A stretch of 64,000 bases of DNA, taken from Artemia franciscana (lineage: Eukaryota; Arthropoda; Branchiopoda; Anostraca; Artemiidae). The position numbers were made by a program, and so were the translations under genes. The stretch lies in the NCBI RefSeq assembly GCF_032884065.1, contig NW_027062649.1, positions 3,455,355 to 3,519,354 on the forward strand, read 5' to 3'. This document shows positions 41,277 through 53,245 of this stretch, in pieces (the stretch's first letter is position 1; each line of letters starts with the position of its first letter). The notes beneath the pieces were generated by a model. The model was not told the origin of the DNA. It saw nothing but the letters and a program-made list of their open reading frames with translations, and ran no database searches.

Positions 41277-43922
41277 CTAGGCTGCCAAATTGACACATTT
41301 TGTGTCAAAATGACACAATTTGATGTTGCGTGACACAATGACACATTCAGTCGAAATGATGACACAATCGACGCAAATGACACATTTTTCGATAAAAAAT
41401 GACACAATCGATGAAAATGACACATTTAAAAAAAAAAATGACACAATTTTGTCATCCGAGTCTTGTTTTTTAAATGGTAATAAAAGAAAAGTAAAGTTTT
41501 AGTTTTCAACCTCCCCAAAAGCTAGAAATTATTGGAGAGGAATAGCACTACCTAACGGTGGCAGTAGTACACAAACAGTGCGGAATACAGGACAGATGCC
41601 CTCACCATATTTAAAATTTAAACCACGAGAAGAAAACAGCCATAGGTGGAAATTTCAAATCAAAATGCACGTTGAATATCTGAACTTAATTGGCTGCTTG
41701 ATTGAGTATGTGATGTCAACTGGTATGTACTTAATATTAAAAAGTAAACAGCGTGCAGTTTATCAAAGCTGTATGCATAAACAGCAACTCACATTTTTAA
41801 GAGTACAGGAGGGGTATCCCACCTCGGACGAGATTACAAATTTCCAATCTGTTTATTATTATTATTAAGAGAAAATAAAGAAAAACTACAAAGCTTTAGA
41901 CCCCACAAAGGGGTCTAAACTAAAAGGGGTCTAAGACTTCCAGAGAAGTCTTTCCTTCAGAATAATCCATCTGGATTAAAAAGGCACCAACAAATATGAC
42001 AAAAATACTAGATTGAAGCTAGTTGAATGGCTTACATATTAAGTAAATAAATATAGCTTCAAAATTTCTAAATGAACATACTTCTATTTTCAAACAAGAT
42101 CACTTCATTTTATCCTTACCTTGTTTCACCTAAAAATGATGAAAAAGGTCAACAAGAACAATTGCTTGAATTTGAAGTCCCAGAGTAGTGACAGTCGCAT
42201 TCACAAACTCCTTTCCAGCTCAAGGGCAACCATGATGTCTTTTGTCAAAACTGATATCTCAGAGAATGATAATGCTTTTGTCATACCCATAATCTCAGGC
42301 TGTTTCAAGGAAATCTCCGAGATTTCTTTTGGTCCAAGTACCGAAATACACGTGCTGAAATATAAGGATGTGATACCCTCGACTGATCTCAAACAATTTA
42401 GGTTGAAAGGCCCGAACTTCCTTGTAGAAGTTATCAAACAAATGAGGATATGAATTTATCATTCTGATCCCACTTTAAAATCTTTGGCTTGTTTAGACCC
42501 AGTGACTGCTTTGAGCGGAAAAGTTGACACTCGAGTGGGACTGACTGGTCGGTTCAGCAGCTTACTTGGGAGACATGAAGGTGAAGTGGAAAGGTCAAGA
42601 GATGTAATAGAGACTCAGTGGATCTTGATGAGTGAGCAGAGGGATGAGATTATCAGAACCATGGGAACTGAAATGTCTCCTTTGATCTTTTGGAAGACGT
42701 TACTGAAAGATGTTCAAGGCAAGCCACAGTCCGAAGAGCTGTCCCTTTTCATGCTAAATCCGTGTGCTCTTCGCACTCCAGTGCAGTTGCAGAACGTCAA
42801 TTTTCAGTTCTATAAAATATAAAATTGAAACTCAGGAACAGTCTACTTCTCGACACGACAGACTCACGGATGCATGCAAAGCAGCTGGTCTCTCGTACCT
42901 CAGGAATCATGCACGACTGGGAAATTCCTTCTGATATGCGGAAGAATTTTATGGTCTGGTACAAGGAGAAAGAAGAAGAGACCAATGAGCTCTAGATATA
43001 GACAGGGTCGAATATACTTGAAGTTCTGGGGAGGGGGGTCTGTGTGTGAGAGGTTACCAAGTTGTTCAGTGCTTATACATCTGATATTTATCTGTAATTT
43101 TTAGTACAAATATGCTATTGATTTTGGCTTACATTTTTCCTCGACTTCTAGGTCCATTAGAAGTACGATTGTAACCATTAAGACAGGAAGACGGCTTAAT
43201 AGTATTATTGGTTCAAGCTAAGGTTCAATGAGGGCACAATGAACCACAGACAAGTTGATAGACAAATAGTTGGAACTGTTTTTTCTGGGAATTAAGTTCA
43301 GATTTCCGAGTCAAAGTGACATTCTGTACAAGAGAAGAAAAGTAGGCACAAAGCATGTTAAAACAAAAAGAAGCGTGTTCAGGCGTTATACTTAATTTTT
43401 ACGAATTTCTTCTCGATTGAATCCAGGTCTCGGACAAGTTTTATGCTCGCAAACTAAAAAGCTCAAACGCGCCTACTGCGGTCTTATATTTTTCCATTTT
43501 CGAAGGTGTCAACTAAACCTTAGCCGATTACGATTACGACGTCAAGCGAAAAGTCTTTAATTTATCTTCGGAATTGATTGTCCCTAAGATTTTTATAAAT
43601 GTAAACTTGCCTCGTTGGTCGCCCAGACACAAATTCATAGTGTGTAACATTAATTTAATCGAATGTTCCTATCACTTTCATAGCGTCATATAAACGTCTC
43701 GATCCCAAGATAATAGTTTAAGGTTAAATTTACTCCTTTCTGAACCGATTTGGAAAAGATTATATATTGAAAACTCTATTTAAAGATTTGACAATTAAAT
43801 ATGATACCACTTGTAGCAAAAAAATGACACATTTTGTGACACATTATGGAATCTGAGATGACACAAAAAGCACATTTTCGGAAAAATATGACACACTCCT
43901 TAAAAAAAATTTGGCAGCCCTG
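41277..43922 (+). mobile_element. hAT DNA transposon, 2.6 kb, with terminal inverted repeats
   Basis: The left end CTAGGCTGCCAAATT and the inverted right end CAGGGCTGCCAAATT agree at 13 of 15 bases, and CAGGG is the usual hAT start. An exact 8-bp duplication flanks it. Both subterminal regions (41293-41450 and 43805-43900) carry many TGACACA / TGACACATTTT repeats, a layout typical of transposase-binding sites. The interior codes for a degraded transposase (see 42747-42994). Confidence 0.9.
42747..42994 (+). pseudogene. hAT transposase C-terminal dimerisation region, broken
   Basis: The frame gives HSSAVAERQFSVL, a stop, then NIKLKLRNSLLLDTTDSR and MHAKQLVSR, and ends with a KEKEEETNEL stop. 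The order 'HSS-x-x-x-ER-x-FS ... K-x-x-RN-x-L' is that of the hAT C-terminal (hATC) dimerisation region. One in-frame TAA and a frame change relative to upstream frames (42121-42822) show decay. The BED zinc finger and catalytic region were not recognised. Confidence 0.75.
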
Positions 43923-43930
43923 AGACCCAT
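43923..43930. repeat. Target-site duplication of the hAT element (right)
   Basis: AGACCCAT directly after the right end CAGCCCTG. Confidence 0.9.
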
Positions 43931-44394
43931 TGATAAATCATTTTCAAAAATTCAAAAATGACTTTGAAACGTGGCCTCCAAAATGTCATAGCCTCTGTCC
44001 TTGCTGGACTATTCGTAATATATTTAAGATATACATTGTTGTTAATCTAATCACACTACTAGGCCTATAGGCTAAGCTAGGAGTCAGATTTGTCTAGGGA
44101 AGAAAGATTTATAGGCTACCATTCAGTTCTTCATAAGAAGCTCTTTCCAAATATAGGCTAGTAACTGTTCCTGCTGTAACTGTATCCTTGTCCCTCCCCC
44201 CAAAACGGGCTTGATATTCTTATGCTAGGCTTACATTAGAAAGTTTGCTGTTTTTTAGCAAATTAGGTATAAGCCTAGGGTTCAAGCAGTACTTATGGAC
44301 TATTTTTTTCTATTCTCTAAGCCTTGAAAATCTGTAATAAATAAACAACCATCTAACTAGCCCAACTTTACCTAATTAATCAGTATTTGTCTAT
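43931..44394. other. No recognised gene
   Basis: AT-rich spacer right of the hAT element; nothing identified. Confidence 0.4.
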
Positions 44395-44575
44395 TAAAAT
44401 GTTTAATAAAATTCTAGTTGATTGACTTCTTGCTATCTCAGAAAAGGGTTAGGTTAGAAAAATAAAACTTTCAGGGATTTGTCTACAGGCTAAATTATGT
44501 CCCGGGAAGGTATTTTGAAGTACCTATCTCCACTCATCCTTCTGGAGGGCCCTGACCTTTGATGACTTTCAAAAA
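44395..44575 (-). repeat. Dispersed repeat, inverted partial copy
   Basis: Contains TTGACTTCTTGCTATCTCAG, a GGTTAGGTTAG stretch and CCTTCTGGAGGGCCCTGA, the reverse complement of the 3' part of the repeat at 40190. With the direct copy at 44715 it forms a large inverted pair. Confidence 0.85.
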
Positions 44576-44714
44576 TATGTGTGTTAGAAAAGTGAAACCT
44601 TGCAAAATAGATCTTCTGCTTGAATGAAGTACAACAAAATTATTTTCAGCTTCACTACTTTGCTTAATCCCAATTTATATGGTTTCAATGATATGCAAAT
44701 ACATTTCCTAATTT

Positions 44715-45025
44715 TGAAAAAAAAAATGATATGGCTCAGATTTCTACTCAAATAACAGGAATTGCATCTCTAAAGGCAGAGAAAAAGCAACTAATAACTG
44801 AAAATTAAGGTAAAATGTTGTTTTGTCAAAATTTCAATAGGTATAAACCTCTCATGTAGGTCAATTGCAGGGCTCTCTAGAGGGAGAATGAGTGGAGGTG
44901 GGTACTTTAAAATACCTTCCCAGAATACACTTTTGCCTGTAGATCAATCCCTGAAACTTTCATTTTCCTAACCTAACCTCTTTCTGAGATAGCAAGAAGT
45001 CACTCAATCAGAATTTTACCAAATG
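44715..45025 (+). repeat. Dispersed repeat, about 310 bp (direct copy 2)
   Basis: Runs from GATATGGCTCAGATTTCTAC to ATCAGAATTTTACC, matching 40190-40500 with scattered substitutions. Confidence 0.85.
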
Positions 45026-45345
45026 TTCTTGTGAAAAATTACTAGATGTTAGTGATAGTATTTAATTACACTTATAGATTATTTGAAAATGGAAAATGCA
45101 GTTGAATCCATGTATATTGTTCAGAATTTGCTAAAAAAAAAAAATTGCACAGCAGTGAAAATAAAAGTTCTACCCTGCAAAATATGTTGACAATATATTA
45201 TGTTGCAATAAAAGATCTAAAGCCAAACTGGCCAGCCATGACATAAAGAAATCTATGACCTTTAAATGAAAGTGAAGTGGAACAACAAAATACAACAACT
45301 GTTTGTCCCATATGTAACCAGGCATCTTCAGCTTAAAAATAAAGA

Positions 45346-45560
45346 AACTAAAAAATATTTATAAAACTAAAATAGATTAAAATAAAATATTTTAGCATGT
45401 ATACAATTACTTACATTTACAATTTGTATCTACCTTTGTCAAACCATTAAAGTAACTGAATTGGTTTGATCAAGATAACTGCAAATTGTAAATGTAAGTA
45501 ATTGTGTATTATTTATTTTATTTTAATTTTTTTCAGTTTTATATACATTTTTTAGTTATT
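45346..45560. repeat. Fold-back repeat, about 80-bp arms
   Basis: Left arm AACTAAAAAATATTTATAAA ... ACAATTACTTACATTTACAA is inverted at TTGTAAATGTAAGTAATTGT ... TTTATATACATTTTTTAGTT. The loop is about 50 bp. It lies just past the 3' end of the CR1 element. Confidence 0.8.
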
Positions 45561-46791
45561 ACCTTAAATTACAACTTGGAGCAATTGAAGGATTTTCCAT
45601 CCTGTAGCATTGCTTCAAAAATTGCCATGTAGATTGATTTGGAATTGTTTTGAATATTGAGTTGGTTTTATTGACTAGGGTATATGTTCTGGTCTGGAAC
45701 TCAAAGGTGTCCCATTCCAGCCTCCATTCCTTATTGCTCTACTCCTTGTCAAGTGAGACTTTGAATTCTTTGATGGTCTAACTGGATACAGTATGATTGC
45801 TCAGGGAGTTCCACTGGTCTACTACCAGGTTGGTTAGGAAGTGATGGTGTTCCCTCCTCTGAGCATTGGCCTTTATAAGCTCCTTAGGATGACCCCTTGT
45901 CCTTTGTGCTGAATTGATGAAGAAGAGACCATGAATTGGATTGTTTGTAATCAATTTGTAAGTGTTATTAATGTCACCCCTTTTTCTTTGATAAGTCATA
46001 CTGCATACGTTCAGAGTTTCCAGTCTCATTGGGTAAGGAAGATGTTGGCACCCATCTACTATCTTTGTTGCTCTCCTCTGTAATTTCTCTATCATGTCCT
46101 TGTCCACTTTGTAGAAGGGAGATGCAATTGACATGCCAGTTTCTAGTCTTGGTCTGACAAGACTATTGTATAGCTTGGTGATTTGTTTGTTGAGATTGTG
46201 TTGTGAATGTTTGTTTAATTCTCCCTAAAGTGCAGTTCACACTAGCTACAATCTTTTCAGTATGACTTTGAAACTATAACTGACATTCAACTATGACACC
46301 CAAGTCTATTTCCTCTGTAACTGAAACTAGGGGTTCTCTTTGACCAGTTATTTGGTTTTGCATGGTGTAAATATGTTTTTGATTTTTATTGCCAAAATGT
46401 AAAACTTTACATTTACTTGAATTAAATTCAAGTAGCCATTGTCTAGCCCAGTCATCCAGCTTTTTGAGATTGGCTTGGATTGAGGCAGCCTCCGCCCAAG
46501 ATGATGCTGCCCTGATGAGCTTAGAATCATCTGCATAGAGTGCAAGAAGGTTTTGGAGTATTTCAGGAGCATCATTGATATATATGTTGAAAAGTGATGG
46601 CCCAAGCATGGTTTTTTTTGGGGAACTCCACTAAGAACAGGTATAGGTGATGATAGTACATGTACTCCTTTATCATCAATAACAGCAACTCTTTGGGTTT
46701 GTTCTCCGAGGAAGTCTACAATCCATTCAATAATGTCCAAGTGGATGCAACAAGCTTGAAGCTTTCTTTTCAGTCTTAGGTGTGTGACTTT

Positions 46792-47740
46792 GTCAAATGC
46801 TTTTGCTTGATCCAACAAAATTATGTTCATGGGTGTCCCTTTTTCCAGTAGTTTGGTGACTTCATTGTATGACTGTATTAGGTTTGTGTCCATGGAATGG
46901 CCATTTGGAAACCATGCTGATTTGGAGACATGATGTTGTTGTATGTCAAGTGCTTAGTGACAGCATCATTTATGATTCCCTTGAGAATCTTTGAAGTTAC
47001 TGATGTTAGACTTATTGGCCTATAATTTTCAGCTTTGTCTTTGGAGCCTTTCTTGTGTAATGGTATAACAGTAGCTTTTTTCCTGTCAGAGGGGACAGCT
47101 TTTTCCTTCAGTGATTTCTTGAAGGTTTTTTGCTAAAGGTGAGGATATTAGTTCAGCAATCTCTTTGAGTAGTCTTGGGTGTATACTGTCTGGTTCTTTC
47201 AACTTTGATGTGTCAAGCTTTTTCAGTTGTTTTTGGACATCTGACTCAAAAATGACAGCCATTGGCTGTCAAATGCTTTTGCTTGATCCAACAAAATCAT
47301 GTCCATGGGTGTCCCTTTTTCCAGTAGTTTGGTGACTTCATTGTATGACTGTATTAGGTTTGTGTCCATGGAATGGCCATTTTGGAAACCATGCTGATTT
47401 GGAGACATGATGTTGTTGTATGTCAAGTGCTTAGTGACAGCATCATTTATAATTCCCTTGAGAATCTTTGAAGTTACTGATGTTAGACTTATTGGCCTAT
47501 AATTTTTAGCTTTATCTTTGGAGCCTTTCTTGTGTAATGGTATAACAGTAGTTTTTTGTCCCCAGTCAGAGGGGACAGCTTTTTCCTTCAGTGATTTCTT
47601 GAAGGTTTTTGCTAAAGGTGAGGATATTAGTTCAGCAGTCTCTTTGAGTAGTCTTGGGTGTATACTGTCTGGTCCTTTCAACTTTGATGTGTCAAGCTTT
47701 TTCAGTTGTTTTTGGACATCTGACTCAAAAATGACAGCCA
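46792..47740 (-). repeat. Tandem duplication, about 474 bp, inside the CR1 RT
   Basis: The unit starting TGTCAAATGCTTTTGCTTGA occurs at 46791 and again at 47265, and both end with ACTCAAAAATGACAGCCATT. The junction carries short shared sequence. The duplication repeats the RT segment from the palm start back to ITSTKLKG-like residues, so the ORF cannot be read straight through. The left unit has collected more changes, including a frameshift near 47130. Confidence 0.85.
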
Positions 47741-48269
47741 TTAGCATTGTTACATTGACAGGATATTTCTGGGTATCAGGGATGTTTCTAGAGTTTTCCA
47801 CTGTGTAGACTGAGGAATATTGTTTGTTTACAGTTTCTTCTATCTCTGCATGATTTGTGAGTTTGCCAGATGGCATGGTTAGGTAGGGAATGGGATTTCG
47901 TCTTGGCTTTGCTGATGATACATAGTTCCAGAACTTCTATGGATTAGTTTTAGTTTCTGTAGCAATGATATCTTCATGTTTTTTATAGAGTATTGTGTAA
48001 TCTCTCTCAGTCTATTCCTTGCTTTTTTGAATTTATCATATTGTTCTCAAGAATTGGTTCACCTGTATTTTGCCCAGTATCTGTTCTTTCTGTTCATTTC
48101 CTGTTTTATGGACCTTGTCAAGTAAAGTAGGGTGAATGGCCTCTTGATATATGAGACAGTGGTACATGTCTCCTCAAGCTTTAGCATTATTTCCTTCAAG
48201 AGATTCCAGCTGTCATTGCTTGACTTGTTCTCAAACAGTGCTTCCCAGTTGCCATTTTGCATTCTCCTT

Positions 48270-49149
48270 AGTTCCTTGCGGATTTTCTCATTTTGATATA
48301 TCTTCTGCAAATATGGTCAGAAGAGGGTGGTGACAGTTGGAGAGTTGTTAAGAGACATACATGATCACTTGCACCAATCAGTGGTAAATGATCAATACTT
48401 AAAATTTGATATGGGTCATCTGTGATTACTAGGTCAAGGAGTGAGGGTATTTGTCCATCTCTGAACCTTGTTGAAGATTCAACGGATTGATATAGCGTAT
48501 TTTCTGCTAGGTAAGTGAGGAAAGCAGAATTCATAGCATGACCCTTGTGATACTGGGGGGGGGGGGGAATACCCTAAGCCATCAACCCAGCTGACACAAG
48601 GAAGGTTAAAATCTCCAATTATTAAAAGTTTCTTTGGCTTCTTATCTTGTAGCAACTGCAGGGCCTTACAAAGTGCCAGTTCAGTCTCTATTAGGTTTGG
48701 ACAACTTGGGCTCCAGTAAAAAGTGGCTAAAACTAGACTTTCTTGGGGTAGCACAATCTCTATAGCCAAATATTCAACCCAAACCAAAACTTTATTAAGA
48801 GAGATTCTGCTTACCGATAAGGTTGTCTTCAAATAGACTGCAATTCCTCTTCTTGGGTCATGTTGTAAGTTTGTAAACAGAAAATATCCAGCAATTCCAA
48901 TGTGGGCATCATCCAAGGGGTTATTTGTATTCTTTGGCTTAATTTCAGCTACACAAATCACATCATAATCATTTTTTTTTCTGGGAAGATTTGTAACCCC
49001 ATTAGTTTATTTGGCAAGGAGTCTATATTTGTGCTCAGCACTTGGAGAAACTTAGAGTGATGATTTTTAATGTTTTGTACTAGATCACTTGGGCTACTAT
49101 CACTTATTTCACTAGCTGTTTGGGCATCTTCATAACTTGTGGATACCAT
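48270..49149 (-). pseudogene. CR1 apurinic-like endonuclease domain, frameshifted at a G run
   Basis: Contains MICVAEIKPKN (catalytic Glu), HIGIAGYFLFT, RRGIAVYLK, LLIIGDFNLPCVSWVDG and then, in another frame, LLDLVITDDPYQI and LIGASDHVCL. These are the E, GDFN and SDH motifs of the exonuclease-endonuclease-phosphatase fold. The frame change lies at the homopolymer of Gs near 48557-48567 and could be a sequencing or assembly error; otherwise the domain is intact. Confidence 0.8.
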
Positions 49150-49250
49150 ATCCCTTTACAAATCTGTACATCTATTGTCATTACAGTTTCAATATTTTGA
49201 ACTATCGGATATATTTACACTACTGAGGAAGGGAAAGTTCCCAACCCCGC

Positions 49251-50084
49251 TCACTGCTGGTTTTTTGGGACAATGCAACTCATATGGATAACAAGGTCTT
49301 TTTCACCATTTTGCAGCCAGTCCTTTAATTCTTTCACAAGCTTTGCTTGCTTCTCTCTGTCCTCCCTGCTTATATCACTTTGGTACTGAATTGTCTCTTT
49401 TTTCAAAAAGGAGATTCTAGTGATTTCCTTTTTTATCATCATTTTGGGGATGGTAAATATCACTGGAGCTATTCTTTGTGTCTATTGTCTGGCAATAATC
49501 TGGTTATTCTTAGATATCAAGCGCTTTACATTTGTGAGATGAAATTCTGGAAGTTTATAGGAGGTTTTTAAGTGCTCCCTGATGAGCATTATATCATCCT
49601 GTTCCTTCTCCTGGCTTGTACCCTGCTCTAGCTCATGAATTCCCTAAGCTATGATATTTAGCCTTTGGCGCTGCCTATCATGGTCTATTCTTATTTCGTC
49701 TCTCACTTCTTTGCGGGCTTCTGATTTGTGAGCCTTAGTAATGGCTGCAAGTTCAGCATGGAATTCGTTTGTTAGGGTTTCCTTCAATACTTTGAGTTCT
49801 TCTCCAATGAGGTATTTGACTTGTGTTTCCATGTCAGCTTTGTTGCACTTTTTTAACAGTTCTATTTCAATTTCTGAAACTCTTTCAGCAACTGAATCAA
49901 CCATTATAGTCATTCCTGCAAGCAGTTCATTTTTTAGGCAATTAATTTGTTCTCTCACAATTGTGTTTACATCCTCAGCAGTAGCACTTTTTCTTGTGGA
50001 GTTGGCTAAACAAAGGGGGCAATAGCAGGAAAATGATGATCCAGCACTTAATTTGTCTATAAGGTTGTACCTAGATTCCGTCAT
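49251..50084 (-). pseudogene. CR1 ORF1-like protein, interrupted
   Basis: The first 146 codons start MTESRYNLIDKLSAG and contain CYCPLC, a possible metal-binding knuckle, then a long charged helix likely to form a coiled coil. A stop after 'RQRLNIIA' at 49644 is followed by further coding-like sequence to 49251, ending with KEITRISFLKKETIQYQSDI and 'DREKQAKLVKELKDWLQ'. ORF1 proteins of such LINEs bind RNA and form multimers. Confidence 0.65.
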
Positions 50085-50239
50085 TTCACGGAATCCATGT
50101 TTTTATGTTTTTAGTTTCTAGTTTCTTTTTTTTTTACACTAAAGATGCTTTGTTATATATAGACTTGCAAAATAATTGTTGGATTTTTGTTGTTTCTCTT
50201 CACCTTCATTTACTGGCCATGGACTCATTTGTGGTATTT

Positions 50240-50545
50240 ATATTTATTTCTTTGTTTTCAATAAGTACAATGGATGGTATCAGTATGAAATTGTATGGTT
50301 TAATCCTACTTTCTGATGCTACACTGAGAGAAAGGTTGAGATTAAGAGCACACATCCTACAGATAAAGGATGAGAGATTTCCTAAGATAATCCTTGTTAG
50401 CCGTCTACCTAGGGCCAAGCAAAAGTGACTTGTCCCAAAATGGAGTGTGAGAATGTCATAATGAGAGATTTTGAGGGAAATTAAACTTCTTGGGAGAGTA
50501 TATAGAGGGAAGCTTTGAATTTATTCTACTAATATATTCTGCAAG
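50240..50545 (+). mobile_element. RTE-like LINE 3' fragment, left part
   Basis: Encodes RLRLRAHILQIKDERFPKII, LVSRLPRAKQK then stop, and a degraded LGRVYREALN. It is the C-terminal end of the RTE family seen at 11103. The expected tail is missing here and reappears at 51700-51792. Confidence 0.75.
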
Positions 50546-50559
50546 ATTGAAAGGATGCT

Positions 50560-51640
50560 TACATCTCACCTGTACATAAAGGGGGCAATAGAGATGAAGC
50601 AAACAATTGTCAACTAATTAGTCTTGCATCAATAATTGGGAAACTGCTCAAAGGTATAGTCAATTGAGCCATTACAGTTAATTTAAATACTAACAGTCTG
50701 CTATCACCTAACCAACACAGGTTTTGTCCTAATCAATCACTTGTCATTAACGTTACTGATGCATACAAGTATGTCACAAAGCTTATGGATAAGGGATCTC
50801 CCATTGATTGGGTCCTGTCAAAGAATTGGAAAAAGTGTGGCATAGGAGATTAAATTCTAAACATTGTGCAATGGGTATCCACAATGTTGTTGTCAACTAA
50901 TCAACAAAATTTTTTACCAATAGAAAGCAGGTGGTCTGGGTATTCAGAGACAGCAGATTGATTTTCTTCTCAGAATCAGCAGATGTAAAAAGTGGAGTGC
51001 CTCCAGGAATGGATTTAGGTCCAGCTGTTTTTGATATATTCATCAGCAGTGCACCTTCAATCATAGAGATTCAAGCTGATCTTGATGCACTCTCAAAGTG
51101 GGTAGCTTAAAGTCTCAGTTTTATGAAAAGAATGTTTTGTAGGAGATCTCCAGCTGTGATCACCAAGCTTTTAAAGGACCTGTTCAGACCCTAATAAGGA
51201 TCTGAGATGTGTATTCCTACTCCAGTCAATGAGGTTGAGATATCAATTCTGGAATCACTACAGCAACATGCAACTAAATCCATAAAGGGATTTCAACATC
51301 TCCCATATCCTACCTGATTACATAAGCTCAAAATACCCTCACATGTAGACATGGGCACGTAGGTGGATTACTGGCTGACCACTTAGTCTGTGACCAGAGT
51401 GTTATCCCTAACTGTGTTCCAGATAGTCATTTTGCCAAGTACTAGAGGCAATTCCTTGAAGCTTTACCTAAAGCACACAAACGCCAGGCTGCAAAACAAA
51501 TTATTGTCTAATCATGTAGTCAGTCTATGAAACTCACTTAGCTAGAATGCTGTTATGTCTCCCAGTGTTGAAGCTTTCAAGTCTGCTGTTGACAAAGACC
51601 AGAGCAGGAAGTCTTGGATCACAGTATAGGATGCACATGT
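50560..51640 (+). mobile_element. CR1-like LINE fragment nested in the RTE 3' end
   Basis: Degraded RT: NCQLISLASIIGKLLKGIVN, LLSPNQHRFCPNQS, YVTKLMDKGSPIDWVLS, SGVPPGMDLGPAVFDIFISS, LQQHATKSIKGFQHLPYPT, then a DKDQSRKSW tail. Stops are frequent. Part of the palm is deleted, since the YADD region is absent. Its tail resembles that of the copy at 37750-37980. Confidence 0.75.
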
Positions 51641-51649
51641 CAAGTCATC

Positions 51650-51792
51650 ATCATCGTTGACCAGTGTTTTTAGGACTTGTCCTTATTGCTGGCTAGTGTG
51701 ATTCGAGGTATATATTGGGATGGAAGAGGAGCATTTGTAGCAGCCTTGGGCTCAGGTGGCTTGGTGCTGCAATGAGCAATTAGTAGTAGTAG
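51650..51792 (+). mobile_element. RTE-like LINE 3' fragment, right part with tail
   Basis: Ends GGGCTCAGGTGGCTTGGTGC then TGCAATGAGCAATTAGTAG, the 3' terminus of the RTE family (compare 11380-11410). With 50240-50545 it brackets the CR1 fragment. Confidence 0.7.
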
Positions 51793-52445
51793 TTTACACA
51801 ATGCATTAGTAAAGTGTATATAGCAATCACTTGGTAGTAGACACTGGATCAAATTATTCTTACCATCAAATACAAAGTAAGCAAATACTAGATGTCATGT
51901 TTTTAGGGAGACGAATGTAGTCTATGCTATAAATTTTCAAACAAATCAATTTTATGTTTGGAGCAAAGTAATATAGCATGAAATTTTTGGGTAGAATAAT
52001 AAAGCATAAGCTTGCATCATTTCAAAAGTGACAACATGGATTGGGTTTCAGGTATTGGAGCATATTGCTGGTTTAAGCAGATAATAGGTTTTTTGGAGTT
52101 TCTTTAGGAATGTGTCTTTTTTTCTTTTTTTTTAATATTTGTTCGTGCAATAGGTCCTTTTAAAGTTTTGATGACTGCTGGTGAAGAAATAGAACCAAAA
52201 TGCTGCTTTCACAACATTTATATCAAGACAGCCAACCAAAGATTTTCCTCAATTTTTACTGCTAAAGCAGTAATAAGAAATGAGCAATGAGAAAAGTAAA
52301 ATGCAGCCTGTATGAAAATAATTTTCATTGTACATTTTTATTTTAGTTATTAATTATGGTTGTTTTTATATTAACAGTTACTAACTATAAATATTATATT
52401 TTTATTTTTTATTTATAACTTGACTGCTATGCATTTTTATTATAG
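51793..52445. other. Intron or upstream spacer before the first TMEM50 exon seen
   Basis: AT-rich. The 5' exon of TMEM50 (expected to encode a short cytosolic start with 'GEKRN') was not recognised here. Confidence 0.4.
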
Positions 52446-52555
52446 TTCTTTCTTGGATGGTGGCTAATCATAGATGTTGTTGCTGTTTACGGTCCATATG
52501 TTTTCAATCCTGCATTTCATGTGTTTGGCATCATGGGCACCATCTCTTTCTTTAT
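52446..52555 (+). CDS. TMEM50: TMEM50-family protein, exon encoding first membrane helices
   Basis: Flanked by acceptor TTATTATAG and donor GTAAG. Encodes FFLGWWLIIDVVAVYG, PYVFNPAFHVFGIMGTISFF and the first two bases of Met. This matches the conserved 'GWW-[IL]-IID' helix and 'H-x-x-G-[IV]-x-x-TI' second helix of TMEM50A/B, small four-helix proteins of the ER and endosomal membranes whose biochemical role is poorly defined. The exon is 36 codons plus two bases and joins the next exon in phase (AT|G). No frame damage is seen. Confidence 0.82.
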
Positions 52556-53245
52556 GTAAGACTTATTTTGGTTCTGTGTTTGTATCCCTTGTCTGTAGAG
52601 ATGGAGTTTTGAATTTTTTATTTTATATATTTTGGTTTAGAAATGTTTATAGCAAGTAACTGCAACTCTCTTGCACATAAAATAAAAATCCCTTTTGTTT
52701 AATTTTCGTCTTTCATATGGACCTATCTCTTTATCTAATAAAGATTCATTGCAGTGACAAATTGTCATAATGCTTTTGCCTTTGAGAACTCTGCATCTAA
52801 AAGTTTAATTTCAATATTAAGAGACATTCTCTACAAAAATGAAAAACTAGGCTTTAAAGGATTTTATAAATATCAGACATATTCTTTAGTATCTTTGAGT
52901 CAGATTTTGTTCAAAATTTCAGGTTCCAGCCCCTCTAGAACAATGTGAATCTGGCACACATGCCAGGAGTGGTATACATTTCCAGTCTGGGATAGGCATA
53001 TTTCCTTGAACAAATGTTTTTTAGAAGATTTGTAAAATTTGAGTACCACCAATTTAGGCTTTGAACCATATCACTATTACTTATTACCCACTATACAAGA
53101 TACTAAACTACAGAGTACAAAATTGGAGAAAAAAAATCATAGTCTTTGTAGTAGTATGACACTCTAGCCTTTATATTCTTATATATATTTTTATGTATAT
53201 GTATATATGTACACTCTTGTATATTCTTGTGTGTGCATAATATGT
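52556..53245. other. TMEM50 intron, no feature recognised
   Basis: AT-rich intron sequence up to the fold-back repeat at 53246. Confidence 0.4.

Larger units (their letters stand above)
45640..50090 (-). mobile_element. CR1-like LINE, nearly full length, minus strand
   Basis: Reading leftward: ORF1 (50084-49251), endonuclease (49149-48270) and reverse transcriptase (47876-45778), followed by a short 3' UTR. All three parts keep long open stretches but each has at least one break. RT includes SKLKGPDSIHPRLLKETAEL, AKNYRPISLTSVTSKIL, DQAKAFDKVTHLRLKRKL, LLALYADDSKLIRAASS (catalytic YADD) and a RLETLNVCSMTYQRKRGDI tail. A 474-bp tandem duplication lies inside RT. The copy at 34900-37980 is of the same family. 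Confidence 0.9.
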
